Below are positions 30,752 to 40,240 of a stretch of 64,000 nucleotides of DNA, one piece after another; position 1 is the stretch's first letter; every line of letters starts with the position of its first letter. Below the pieces are notes generated by a model that made no database searches, was not told the DNA's origin, and saw nothing but the letters and a program-made list of their open reading frames with translations. The stretch comes from Gracilaria domingensis. Lineage: Eukaryota; Rhodophyta; Florideophyceae; Gracilariales; Gracilariaceae. The DNA lies in the NCBI GenBank assembly GCA_022539475.1, contig VCMS01000041.1, positions 241,097-305,096 on the forward strand. Direction: 5' to 3'. The position numbers and the translations under genes were made by a program.

Positions 30752-31480
30752 AAATCTCGGATGAATATGAGTTACGTATGGATTCAGCTTGCGCAGGGCG
30801 GAAGCGAGCGATAGTGTGAACGTCTTGAAGAATTGCTTTGCCGTAAACGAGGGATACCTGTTATATCTTACATTTGTCGTTCTGGAGCGAGTCTTTAACC
30901 CCCGCTTTATACTGACAATCTCGCTTTTTGTACGATGCCTTTTCAGGCGTCCTCATTGGCGATATTTGCCCGCTTTGTCGGGAGGTCATTTTATGACAGA
31001 CCCCACTGTATCAGTGTATGAGTGGCTCATAGTACTGTTTTGCCTATCTTGGCGCGTGTCAGACACGAGTAAAACATTAAAATTGTATGCTTGAAGGGGG
31101 TTTCTCTGTTTTTCTTGTTAAACTGTTGTTGGTTCTTCTTTACTGCCGGGTTTCAGTTGGGGCATAGAAAAAAGAACGGGCTTTTCAACGAGCTATCGAA
31201 GAAAGCATTTGGAGGAAGGTGACGTTAATGGCGGCCTTCTACTTTTCAGGTTTTGTCGTTTTTGTTTTTAGTGGATCGACAAATTTGATGCAGAACTGTT
31301 AACGCCTGATTACGTGCGCCCGATTTCGGAACGAGCCGCAGAACGCAAACGCTCCAAGGCTTAAAAATGTGCGTTTGCGCTTGTGTTTTCAGGAGACGCC
31401 CAATAAGAAATGACAGAAAGCGGTAGGACATCGGGGGAACAGTCCCTAGGACTATTGCCTGGGTCTTGCACCGTGCAATG

Positions 31481-31485
31481 CTTCC
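31481..31485. repeat. Target-site duplication, left (CTTCC)
   Basis: CTTCC directly before the 5' LTR is repeated directly after the 3' LTR at 38671-38675. A 5-bp duplication is normal for Ty3/Gypsy integrases. Confidence 0.9.
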
Positions 31486-31640
31486 TGTCAGCCACGTGTA
31501 GTGCGCGCGGCACCACACGTGGCTGGGGAGCTCACTTAAGCCGCCGCCGTCGCTTCGGAGCGACGGCGACTGGAGGAAGACAACAGAAAAGCAAGAAGTA
31601 AAAAAAGGGTAGCTGGCCCTAGTTTGTTGTGCAGCTTTCA
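31486..31640 (+). repeat. 5' LTR
   Basis: 155 bp starting TGTCAGCC and ending CTTTCA. The first 85 bases fold into two strong stems: CAGCCACGTGT with ACACGTGGCTG, and GCCGTCGCTTCGGAGCGACGGC. Very short for a Gypsy LTR; no clear TATA box. Confidence 0.95.
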
Positions 31641-31658
31641 TGGTACTCTCGAGGAGGG
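31641..31658 (+). other. Primer-binding site
   Basis: TGGTACTCTCGAGGAGGG begins at the first base after the LTR. TGG is the complement of a tRNA CCA end, so a tRNA ending GAGAGTACCA is expected as primer. Which tRNA this is I cannot tell without a tRNA set. Confidence 0.6.
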
Positions 31659-31708
31659 CCGTTTCATCGTCATCTTCGTGCAGTTCAATTGATTCTTTTC
31701 ATTCTAGC

Positions 31709-34700
31709 ATGTCGTCAGATGCTATAGCCGCGTCGTCTAGCACTACTCGCGTGGTGTTTGACGGCAAGTCGTCTTCGGATGTTGGCCGTTTCTTCTTCGC
31801 GTATGAGAATGTAGTCATGCGAGGAAAATCGGACTCTGAAAAGGCTCTGCAGCTCCTCTGTCATCTTGAGGGGGCAGCATTCGACTTCTACTATGAGACC
31901 TTTGCTACCGAGGGCAGCCTCACCGAAGAGGCTGGTCGCTACTCAGATGTAAAGGCTCGCTTTATGGCACAGTTTTCGCATAAAACGCCGCCTGAAGAGG
32001 ATGTAAGGATCGCCGTCGCGGCTGGATTGGACCCGAAGGACGTGACGGGATCTCTTGGAAAACTGGACTCGTTGTACACCCGCGCTGGGTTCAACGACAA
32101 GGCTTCGTTCGGTCTTCTTCGCACTCGTGTGGCGAAAATTCCGGACATGGCTCGCTTTGTGATGTATCGTTCGCCGAGTGACTACACGTCGCTCAAGAAG
32201 GCGATAATGGAGTACGAGATTGGACGCAAGGCTTTCTTCACCGCCACGGAGACGATGCAGGGAGGCGAACCTTCTCATGTTAGGATCCTTTCGAGGCCCG
32301 ACGCTCGTTCTGGGACCGCTCAGCAGTTGGAGAGCAAGGTCGACCAGTTGGCGGGGCAGTTTGCGGAGTTGACTCTGCTGGTGAAGAAGAAGTTCCAGTC
32401 GTTCGACGTGGGCGACAAGCCGAAGGAACGTACATGCAGTTATTGCAGTAAGCCTGGACACGGCGCCAGTCGTTGTCCAGCTAACCCGCATCGTGACACG
32501 AAGTGTCCGCGTTGTGGTAAGTTTGGTCATTCGGAGGCTACTTGTTGGTCGAAACCAAACCCGGAAGGAGTTCGCTCTGGACTGGAGGACGCCAAGTCCG
32601 AGTCTGGCGAAGAACTGAAGTTGAAGAATGAGAACCGGGGCGACCATGTTGCTCTGGTTCAGGAACAGGGTGAGGTAGATGTCGTCGCTGCCGCGAAGAG
32701 GAATGCGGATGGTGAGGCACTACCTAAGCAGGCCTGTCAGGGCGTGATGGACATCGATGTCCTTACTGGGAAGTCCCCTCGCCCTCTCGTCCGTGCGAAG
32801 CCGAAGAAGAAGAGCCGCAGGAGCAGGAAGAGCCGAAAGCCGTCGGCGACTATCCAGGACCAGGTTGGGAAGTACAACCTCCTGGCCGAGCTGGCGACAG
32901 CTCCTTGTGGGCTAACCTTTGGACAACTTCTCCGGGGCGATGCCGAGGAGGCAAGGAAGCTGCTGAGGCGTCTACTCGCCGGTAGCCTTCCTGCGAGTCA
33001 TGCCTCTGTCATCCAGGGTAGGAACCTCCCCCGTCGGTTGAAGGTTGTCCCCGTTAAGCTGTACGGAACGCAGACGAATGCGTTGTTGGATTCAGGAGCA
33101 GTACCTAACATCATGTCTACAAGGATGTGTGACATGTTGACCTTAGCTCCGTCTCCGACGAGCAGGAGAGTCACAGTCGCTGATGGAAGTTCGGCGACGG
33201 TTCTTGGTTGTGTCAAGGATGTTCCAGTCGCATTCGGTGAGAAGGGCACACCGGTGGACTTCCTTGTGGTGGAGAACACGCCGTTCGACGTAATCATAGG
33301 GTGCCCGACGTTGGAATCCCTTCGAGCTCGCCTCGATCTTGGACGCCAACAGGTACACATGACCGTTGGTGAAGAGGAGGTTGTGCTCGAGTTGTCTAAC
33401 GAGCCACCGAGAGTGGATGGTGCGCTCACCGACAGTGAGGATTTCACGTCGCCAGATGAGTCTGCGGAAGAAGCTTTCCCGCAAGACAGCTCTTCATCGT
33501 CTTCCGATGATGAATCGAGTGAGGACTCGGGGTTGGTTCTGGCCATCATGGACGATGACCCGTACGAACCGGACCTCGAGGGTATGAGAGAAGTTGAGAA
33601 CCCTCCCACCGAAGAGGTTGAAGACCGAGAAGCAGCGCAGTCGGCCCTTCTGGCGGCAAAGATGAGGCATCTTCCCGCTGGGATACAGGAAGGCCTGACG
33701 GAATCGTTGAAGGAGACGAATATCATCGCCTGGGACATCAATGAGTTGCGCCCAGCCGATGTACCGGTTGCTCACTCGTTCGAGCTGACCGACGACGCCC
33801 CTATTCACTCCCGTGCTTGTCGTATGCCTCCTAGGCACAACGAGGTCGTAAGAAAAGAAGTGGATGAGCTCTTGGAGACTGGTATAATTACCCCTTCGGC
33901 GTCAGCCTGGTCCTTTCCAGTGGTCATTGCGACCAAGAAGGACGGCAGGCCAAGGTTCTGCGTTGACTATCGTCAGCTGAACCGCGTGATGAAGCCCGAT
34001 CGCTGGCCTCTCCCCCGAATTGAGGAGATATTCGACGACTTGGGTGGTGCGAAGGTCTTCACTACACTTGATCTGTTCTGTGGATACTGGCAGGTCCGTA
34101 TGGCGGAAGAGTGCAAAGAGATGACAACATTCACTTGCCGATACGGGACCTATAAGTTTGAGGTAATGCCATTTGGCCTCATGAACGCCCCGTCGACATT
34201 CCAGAGGATGATGGATGAAGTTCTCCGTGGCCTACCGTTCGTCAGAGTCTACATTGACGACGTGGTAATCTTCTCAAAGACCATGGAGGGACACCTGGAA
34301 CATTGTCGGGCGGTGTTCGAGCGCATTCGCGAAGCTGGTCTCAAGGTTAAGGTGACCAAGTGCAGCTTTGCACAGTCGAAGATTAAGTTGCTAGGACACG
34401 TTTTGGACGGAGAGGGTATCTACGCCGATGAAGAGAAGGTTTCGGCGATCTTGAAGGCCCCTGTACCAAGAAACGCGTCCGAGTTGAGGAGCTTTTTGGG
34501 CTTAGCTGGATACTACCGCAGATTCATCAAGAACTTCGCCGAGAGCTCAGCTGCATTGCACGCGGCGACCTCGACGAAGCGCGGGAAGTTCGTGTGGACA
34601 GAAGAGATGCAGGATGCTTTCGAGGATCTGAAGATGAAGCTAACGACTCCACCAGTGTTGGCTTATCCGGACTTCGCGGAGCCTTTCATCGTCGAGACGG

Positions 34701-36343
34701 ATGCGTCTTCCGTGTCCCTTGGGGCGGTTCTCTGTCAGAAGAAAGAGGATGGGAAGGTACATCCCATCCACTACGCCTCACGCACGATGACTGAGGCAGA
34801 GAGGAAGTACAGCACCTGCGAAAGGGAAGCCCTTGCAGTGGTGTTTGCGTTCAAGAAGTTCCGCGTGTACCTCCTCTCCGAGAACATATTCGAAGTAATC
34901 ACGGACCACCAGGCTTTGCAGTATGCGTTCAGGAAAAGGGACATCCATGGGCGCTTGGCCCGCTGGATGGACTTCATGGCGGAGTACAACTACCGCGTCC
35001 GGTACCGCCCTGGTCCAGAGAACAAAGGACCCGATTATCTGTCGAGGATTGAGATTGAGGGAGGTGGCGAGCCGCTGGACAGTGCGGAGGAGTTTGTCAC
35101 CGCCGTGTTGTGGGAAGACCCGAACCTGTCGGAGTTGGAGCCGTATTTGTTGAACATCGCAAGGTTCTTGGCCGGTGTGCCTATCCAGGAGCACAACATC
35201 ATGCTCCGTCAGGCGATCCGGCGCAATGCCAAGAAGTTCATGTTGTGGAACAACACGTTGTTTCGTCGAGAGCCGGCCGGGTTGACCGCGGTTCCTTCGA
35301 AAGACGGACGTTTGGAGGCACTGAAGATGCTTCACGATGACATAGGGCACTGGGACGAAGGAGCAACGAGGAAGTTGGTCCGCGAAAGGTTCTGGTGGCC
35401 GTCGGTATATGATGACGTCAAGGATTACGTTCGAGGGTGTGACGAGTGTCAACGCGCCGCCAATCCTGCGGTGTATCGCACCATCCTCAGAACCCCAGTG
35501 ACCGGACTGTTCGAAACCTTTTCGATGGACTTCGCTGGGCCCTTGCCGCGTTCACGTACGGGGAAGAGGTTCGTACTGATTGCGGTGGAACATCTCACAG
35601 GATGGCCTATCGCTGTTGCCACGGAGAACTCGGTCTCCGACACCGTCATCAAGTTCATCGAGGAAGAGATTATTCGTCCGTTCGGTCTTCCGAGGACGAT
35701 CGTGTCTGATAACGCGAACGCGTTCGTTTCGCGGGCTGTCGACGACTACTTGAAGAAGAAGGAGATCCATAGGAGGCCAGTCTTGCCGTACGCGCCGATG
35801 TCGAACGGTAGGGTTGAGCGTATGGTCGGAACGGTGAAGAAGGCCATCAAGAAGACGGTGATGCGCCCTGGGATAGACTGGGAAGAGGCGTTGCCGAAGG
35901 TCGTGTATGGCTATCGAAGGCGTCCCCGTGGAGTTGTAGCCTCACCGTTCGAGTTGATGTATGGAGTGAAGCCACGCATGATGGCGAACGATGCCATGGC
36001 CCTTCTCACAGACGCCACGCCTGAACAGCGAACGCTGGAATTGCTGGGGGTTGCAGGGAAGAGAGCCATGCAAGTCGCGCGGGGCTTCGTCCCCAGGGAG
36101 GAGAAAAAGCAAGTAAGGACGTTCAACGTCGCGGACGAGGTGCTTGTGGCGCATGGACAAGCGCTGAACCCGAAGAAGAAGTGGCCGGCATTCGAGTCCT
36201 TCTTCTATGGTCCGTGTAAGGTGACGAAGGCCCAGCATCCTCGTTACAAACTGGTGTCTTCGCACGGAAGGGTGACGAGAAATGCAGTACACGCCCGTAG
36301 GTTGGTGTTGTACAAGCGTCGCCCCATCCACCTTCGAGCCTAA
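31709..36343 (+). CDS. Gag-Pol polyprotein of Ty3/Gypsy element
   Basis: About 1,544 residues from the ATG at 31709; an in-frame ATG at 31640 straddles the LTR end and primer site and is less likely. Counting from 31640: capsid-like region 50-230, two CCHC zinc knuckles at about 265 (CSYCSKPGHGASRC) and 290 (CPRCGKFGHSEATC), aspartic protease with LLDSGAVPNIM near 481-491, reverse transcriptase with FCVDYRQLN and VYIDDVVIFS near 868-877, RNase H (VETDASSVSLGAVL near 1017), integrase HHCC finger near 1232-1272, DDE triad at MDFAGP (1296), SDNANAF (1357) and NGRVERM Glu (about 1392), and a C-terminal FYGPCKV block like the GPY/F module. gag and pol are fused in one frame. No lesion, so possibly still active. 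Confidence 0.95.
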   Translation: MSSDAIAASSSTTRVVFDGKSSSDVGRFFFAYENVVMRGKSDSEKALQLLCHLEGAAFDFYYETFATEGSLTEEAGRYSDVKARFMAQFSHKTPPEEDVRIAVAAGLDPKDVTGSLGKLDSLYTRAGFNDKASFGLLRTRVAKIPDMARFVMYRSPSDYTSLKKAIMEYEIGRKAFFTATETMQGGEPSHVRILSRPDARSGTAQQLESKVDQLAGQFAELTLLVKKKFQSFDVGDKPKERTCSYCSKPGHGASRCPANPHRDTKCPRCGKFGHSEATCWSKPNPEGVRSGLEDAKSESGEELKLKNENRGDHVALVQEQGEVDVVAAAKRNADGEALPKQACQGVMDIDVLTGKSPRPLVRAKPKKKSRRSRKSRKPSATIQDQVGKYNLLAELATAPCGLTFGQLLRGDAEEARKLLRRLLAGSLPASHASVIQGRNLPRRLKVVPVKLYGTQTNALLDSGAVPNIMSTRMCDMLTLAPSPTSRRVTVADGSSATVLGCVKDVPVAFGEKGTPVDFLVVENTPFDVIIGCPTLESLRARLDLGRQQVHMTVGEEEVVLELSNEPPRVDGALTDSEDFTSPDESAEEAFPQDSSSSSSDDESSEDSGLVLAIMDDDPYEPDLEGMREVENPPTEEVEDREAAQSALLAAKMRHLPAGIQEGLTESLKETNIIAWDINELRPADVPVAHSFELTDDAPIHSRACRMPPRHNEVVRKEVDELLETGIITPSASAWSFPVVIATKKDGRPRFCVDYRQLNRVMKPDRWPLPRIEEIFDDLGGAKVFTTLDLFCGYWQVRMAEECKEMTTFTCRYGTYKFEVMPFGLMNAPSTFQRMMDEVLRGLPFVRVYIDDVVIFSKTMEGHLEHCRAVFERIREAGLKVKVTKCSFAQSKIKLLGHVLDGEGIYADEEKVSAILKAPVPRNASELRSFLGLAGYYRRFIKNFAESSAALHAATSTKRGKFVWTEEMQDAFEDLKMKLTTPPVLAYPDFAEPFIVETDASSVSLGAVLCQKKEDGKVHPIHYASRTMTEAERKYSTCEREALAVVFAFKKFRVYLLSENIFEVITDHQALQYAFRKRDIHGRLARWMDFMAEYNYRVRYRPGPENKGPDYLSRIEIEGGGEPLDSAEEFVTAVLWEDPNLSELEPYLLNIARFLAGVPIQEHNIMLRQAIRRNAKKFMLWNNTLFRREPAGLTAVPSKDGRLEALKMLHDDIGHWDEGATRKLVRERFWWPSVYDDVKDYVRGCDECQRAANPAVYRTILRTPVTGLFETFSMDFAGPLPRSRTGKRFVLIAVEHLTGWPIAVATENSVSDTVIKFIEEEIIRPFGLPRTIVSDNANAFVSRAVDDYLKKKEIHRRPVLPYAPMSNGRVERMVGTVKKAIKKTVMRPGIDWEEALPKVVYGYRRRPRGVVASPFELMYGVKPRMMANDAMALLTDATPEQRTLELLGVAGKRAMQVARGFVPREEKKQVRTFNVADEVLVAHGQALNPKKKWPAFESFFYGPCKVTKAQHPRYKLVSSHGRVTRNAVHARRLVLYKRRPIHLRA

Positions 36344-36587
36344 GTCCTGTGGTTGAACTGGTTTCAGAACAGACGGTAGGTCTTTTAGTCGCTGAGCGGG
36401 GGCGCACCAGAGGTTGTGTGCCCCGTCGCGCAGTTGAGGAAACATCGCCGTCGAAAGTCAAAGGAAATAAGCGAAGTAAATGGAAGGCGAAGAGCGTGGA
36501 GATAAACGTTAAAAACAAGGGGAATGTTCTCAAGTTTACGCATTTGGGATGTCTACTTACGTACGCTGCTAAGTCGAGACCTAATCA

Positions 36588-37118
36588 TTAGCCATGATGG
36601 CTCTGGGTGAAGAACACCTCCCGAACCTCAGTCACCTTGGGGTTCCCACCTCCACCGCAAAGGGCCAAGCTCTCCGGGCAAAGGTGCAGAGGCTGTTCTT
36701 CGACCCCATCCAGAATCATGAGACTTGCAGAATCCACCCCGACGACATGGTCGACTTCATCCCCCTTCATGAGGCGAACCAGCAAGAACGGGCCGCGGCT
36801 GTAGGCATGGGCGATAGCGTCGAAAGTTCGCAGTCGAGCACGAGTGCGGCGCAGCCCGAGGCAGATCCCCAAACTCTCGACGAAACGCGTCGCGGAGGAG
36901 ATATTGCGGAATGTAACCGGGGACTCGGACAGGCGAGAAAGAGTGTAATTCGCAGCCGAGGTTCCCGCCATACGGTGAATTACGTTCACGAGGGATGTGA
37001 CGACACAATTTCGCCCCCCGTCAGAAGTCATAAAAAGGCGGCGGGAATTGGTCGCGAGAAAAGGGCGGGTTGCCGCGTTGAATGCCCTTGTACCAGGGCC
37101 ACCGATCTCAAGTTGCAC
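36588..37118 (-). CDS. Antisense ORF in Gypsy element with papain-fold-like Cys/His/Asp pattern
   Basis: About 176 codons on the strand opposite to pol, between pol and the 3' LTR. No ATG until 37031 (MTSDGGRNCVVTSL); the coding pattern runs upstream to about 37118 and appears to join the preceding antisense frame. It has a Cys in GGRNCVVTSLVN, a His in GDEVDHVVGVD about 90 residues later and an Asp in LMILDGVEE: the Cys...His...Asp order and spacing of C39/papain-fold thiol peptidases. Hydrophobic blocks (PFLLVRLM, HVVGVDSASLMI) fit strand-rich elements around the His. Function is inferred from pattern only; a non-catalytic accessory role is possible. Confidence 0.5.
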   Translation of the reverse strand: MQLEIGGPGTRAFNAATRPFLATNSRRLFMTSDGGRNCVVTSLVNVIHRMAGTSAANYTLSRLSESPVTFRNISSATRFVESLGICLGLRRTRARLRTFDAIAHAYSRGPFLLVRLMKGDEVDHVVGVDSASLMILDGVEEQPLHLCPESLALCGGGGNPKVTEVREVFFTQSHHG

Positions 37119-37927
37119 CCAGGAAATAGGCAGGCGATCCGAACGGCACGAGAAGCAATGCCGGAATTGCGCGTGGCGCTACGAAGGCGCCTGTCGGGTA
37201 GAGTGAAGAGATCTGTGTCGGTGTTGATGTTACCCACATCAAACTGTTGGCTTCTTTCGGTGCAGTGACGGATGCCAATGACAGGAAGATTGTTTGTCAA
37301 CGGCTCCATGTTAAAAGTGCCTCTGTGGATGGGATAGAAATGTTCAAGACCTCCGTTACGACGTGCAGAGCCATACAACCTCCCCTTTTCGAATTCTACG
37401 TGCCCAAACTTTGTACCGTCGCCGAACATGATGCACTCCAACCTCCATTTGGGGACGGCCTGCTGGTTGGGCGCAACATTTCTGCCGTCCATGGCGTCTT
37501 CGAAGGACAGATCCGATTCATTCGCGCTGCTCGAAGAAGAAGAAGAGGTAGATGCCAGGTCAATGACGGCTCCGGTCATTGTAACAGAGGGGTCGTGGGA
37601 CTTCCTGCGCCTGCCACGGGAGGTAGATGGACGATGCACACGGGTCATGACGACTTCGTCGTCAGTACCAGAACGAACCGAGGGGTCCATCATGGCGGAG
37701 CTTGAGAGATCTAGCGCGTCTTCATTAGTACCCGCGACTTCAAGATTCGAAACGTTGGCCGAAGACTGTGCAACCTGTACCGAGGAAGAAACAGCCGAGC
37801 CAGAGCGGTGGGAAGATCTTCGGTTTTGATGAGACGAGGTAGGGCGACCAACAGAGCGTGCGTTGTTCGGCGCAGACGATCTCTGGCCTTTGTTTCGACG
37901 GCGACGACGACGAAGACGACGGCGCAA
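37028..37927 (-). CDS. Antisense ORF in Gypsy element, basic Ser-rich protein
   Basis: About 300 codons on the minus strand, open upstream to about 37970 but without ATG until residue 78 (37696). The N-terminus is very basic (runs of Arg, nuclear-signal-like) and Ser-rich; the C-terminal 120 residues look folded (WRLECIMFGDGTKFGHVEFEK, LPVIGIRHC). It overlaps the peptidase-like frame by about 90 bp; the two probably make one protein by a frame change near 37118 or a small intron. Additional antisense genes between pol and the 3' LTR are known in some Gypsy lineages; I do not recognise this one. Confidence 0.5.
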   Translation of the reverse strand: MRRRLRRRRRRNKGQRSSAPNNARSVGRPTSSHQNRRSSHRSGSAVSSSVQVAQSSANVSNLEVAGTNEDALDLSSSAMMDPSVRSGTDDEVVMTRVHRPSTSRGRRRKSHDPSVTMTGAVIDLASTSSSSSSSANESDLSFEDAMDGRNVAPNQQAVPKWRLECIMFGDGTKFGHVEFEKGRLYGSARRNGGLEHFYPIHRGTFNMEPLTNNLPVIGIRHCTERSQQFDVGNINTDTDLFTLPDRRLRSATRNSGIASRAVRIACLFPGCNLRSVALVQGHSTRQPALFSRPIPAAFL

Positions 37928-37969
37928 ATCCTGTAGACTGTCGTTTGCATCGACTCTTGTAGCAAAGTC

Positions 37970-38503
37970 CTAAGTCCCGTCCATTGTCGGGTCCGTACAA
38001 CTTTAACCATCAAGGCCTAACAACGAAAAGATAGGGCTCAACGCTTCGTTGCTCAACCTGTGGCCGCGGTGACGAAGGCTAGGCAATGACGCGAATCTCC
38101 AGAGATATCCCTTGATCTGGCCAGAGGGAACAGGGAAGCGGAACCCACAACAGAGCGATGCAGACTTTGTGGTTGGAAAAATACGAGCCACTAGAGGAGA
38201 AGAGAACGCAGCACAACCGCGCAGAAGGCGAGCAAGGCCACGGGAGGGACGCGGCGACACGAAGAACGCGGCGAAGCAAGAGGCGCGGCACAGCGGCGAG
38301 AGCGGGTGCGTGCTAGGACGGGGTGATGGTGATGGAACGGGGAAGAAAGGTTGGAAGAAGGCTGAAGGCAGAGCAAATAATCAAAGAAGTTGAACAGCGC
38401 ACTGTTGCGTGCGCTGCTGCGTTGGCTTCTGTCGGGTTGCCAGCGCAGCAGCGTGACTGTTACAAATTTAAATTTTATTGGCCCGTGCCACGGTGGCACG
38501 GGC
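37970..38503. other. Non-coding tail of the Gypsy element with hairpins
   Basis: No supported gene. Two stems: CGCTGCTGCGTTGG with CCAGCGCAGCAGCG (38413-38452), and a perfect GCCCGTGCCAC-G-GTGGCACGGGC (38481-38503) just before the polypurine tract. These may shape RNA ends or packaging. Confidence 0.5.
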
Positions 38504-38515
38504 TGAGTGGGGGCG
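38504..38515 (+). other. Polypurine tract
   Basis: The bases just before the 3' LTR read TGAGTGGGGGCG, a short G-rich tract in the position of the plus-strand primer. Two pyrimidines interrupt it, so the exact primer is uncertain. Confidence 0.5.
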
Positions 38516-38670
38516 TGTCAGCCACGTGTAGTGCGCGCGGCACCACACGTGGCTGGGGAGCTCACTTAAGCCGCCGCCGTCGCTTCGGAGCGACGGCGAC
38601 TGGAGGAAGACAACAGAAAAGCAAGAAGTAAAAAAAGGGTAGCTGGCCCTAGTTTGTTGTGCAGCTTTCA
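38516..38670 (+). repeat. 3' LTR
   Basis: 155 bp, read as identical to the 5' LTR at every position. Confidence 0.95.
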
Positions 38671-38675
38671 CTTCC
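38671..38675. repeat. Target-site duplication, right (CTTCC)
   Basis: Matches 31481-31485. Confidence 0.9.
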
Positions 38676-38882
38676 TCTCACTTCTGATTGGCGAAGAAAC
38701 GGCTGCGTTTCGCACAGGTTGACAAAAACAGGCTGTCACAGGCATGCGGCCGGTATTTCTGCTAAAATTAACTGTGTTTGACAATGGCGTGAGCTGAGGG
38801 TAAGGCGTCCGCTCAACCTGACGACCATATCGATAATTACAAAAGTATCCATCCTTACCCCTAAGATACCTATGAATGCCGC

Positions 38883-40240
38883 ATGTGCCAGAATCGTTTC
38901 GACTCCGTTCATGACAGCGCTTCCATCCTCGTTCGATGGTTCCATCCTCACCCGTCACCAACCCCTGGTGCCTTCCCGGTTACAAACGCGTCCTTCTTCA
39001 ACCGATGCTTCGACTTATCGTCGCCTCTGCCGTGCATCACCTTAAATATGCCGTGCGACATCCTTCAAGTCGGACTTGTGCTCACTTTCCTAGCTGTTGC
39101 AGCCTCGCCCACTCCCAATGAACAAATGTCGCGCCAAGCTACACCTCTAGAAGCCGCAAGCGCCTACGACGTAATCAAGTATCTCTTTTGTCTCTGCATT
39201 CCAGGTTTAGTGCGAATAATCCACGATGTGCTCAACAGCTTTTCCAATTCCCGTCCGGACAGTTTTCGGCTAGCGACAGCCATAATCGTTAACCACATCT
39301 TGGGGTTTTGTAGTTCCCTCGCGATTTGTCTGGCGTTTTTCCTCTACGCTGTATGTGAATACTCGGATGCTTCTCTGGAACTGGGCCTTGCGTGCGTCGG
39401 CACTCTCATTAGCTCATATTCAAGTGGAATTTCGTTGGACTCTTCGTCAAACCTTATCAAGGTTTTGTTTTGCAAAGAGTTACGCCGTCTATCACCGGCA
39501 TGCCGTCCTCTACTACCGAAAGCGCTCAGAAAACTCACGCAACTTGCCATGAGGACTGACCTGTGGGCTACCATGCCGTTTGCACAACACCTGGAACTGA
39601 TGGTGTTGGCCTTGCAACTTGGCGATGAACAGAGTCTGGAAACCTTGTCCGACACAAACAGCTTGAGTGTATCAACCAGCAAACTTCGGAAGCTACACGA
39701 ACGACTCCCTCATTTTCAGCGTCTTCGCAGCGCCGGACACCGGCTGTTGCCGGATACCTTTACATCACTTTTGGATTTTGCGATGGGACAACATCCCCCG
39801 AACACACTTTCTGTCGCTGTGCGCGCGTGGATTTTGCATTTTTGTCTATAGAGCTTGCGGATGTGGAGCTCTGGCAAACCTGTTTGAGACCTGACACTGG
39901 CAGCTCAATTGCCAGTGCTCGAAAGCTTCATCACCTCCATGATCGTCTCCCACCTCTGACCATGCTTTCTAAACTAGGCCGACGCTGCTTACCCGCCGCA
40001 ATGAAGCATCTTTTGCAACTTGCCTCTGACGCCAACTGTCTGACAGAGTCGGAGTATGTAGCGCTAATGGAAAGAGACTTGCGGAACGTGAAGGAGCTAG
40101 GAACACGAGCGGCTGAAGGGCATGCCAGTATCTGTTTGGGTAGTGCGAATGCATGGAATTCGCGTGGACTGAATCGATCACCGAGACGGCGCAACACTGT
40201 AATATGTGGTCGAGATGTCCAACTATCCAGGACTGCCTAA
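38883..40240 (+). CDS. Hypothetical membrane protein with internal duplication, probable frame change near 39830
   Basis: The first frame runs 322 codons from ATG 38883 to 39851 (an ATG at 39048 starts a signal-peptide-like stretch, DILQVGLVLTFLAVAASP, and may be the true start). Two to three membrane-like segments follow (YLFCLCIPGLV, LAICLAFFLYAV, LACVGTLISS). A second frame at 39827-40240 continues the pattern: KLRKLHERLPHFQRLRSAG in the first and RKLHHLHDRLPPLTMLSKLG in the second are parallel, as are RLLPDTFTSLLDFAM and RCLPAAMKHLLQLAS. So the C-terminal half is a duplicated helical unit of about 80 residues, and the gene has a 1-nt shift or small intron near 39830. No family recognised; probably host. 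Confidence 0.5.

Larger units (their letters stand above)
28451..31032. mobile_element. PIF/Harbinger-like DNA transposon, copy 2
   Basis: Two convergent genes (Myb-like plus, transposase minus) are enclosed by imperfect inverted repeats. The clearest part is CAGTGGGGTCTG at 28469-28480 and its complement at 30998-31009, extending inward (CGACA.AGCG at matching places) and outward to CTATAGTGAACC at 28451 and its counterpart ending CTCATAG at 31032. Both ends are flanked by TA, a possible 2-bp target duplication. Outer TIR bases are poorly matched, so exact ends are tentative. Confidence 0.55.
31486..38670 (+). mobile_element. Ty3/Gypsy LTR retrotransposon with antisense gene
   Basis: 7,185 bp bounded by 155-bp LTRs that I read as identical, each TG...CA, with CTTCC target duplications. 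Inside are a primer-binding site starting with TGG, one long gag-pol frame in the order gag, protease, reverse transcriptase, RNase H, integrase (Metaviridae order), then about 1.6 kb with a minus-strand gene, hairpins and a G-rich polypurine tract. Identical LTRs and an intact polyprotein imply recent insertion. Confidence 0.95.

Noticed and set aside
30789-31094. Plus-strand 101-codon frame over the right end of the Harbinger-like element
   Set aside because: It spans the inverted repeat end, which is not expected of a real gene, and shows no domain.
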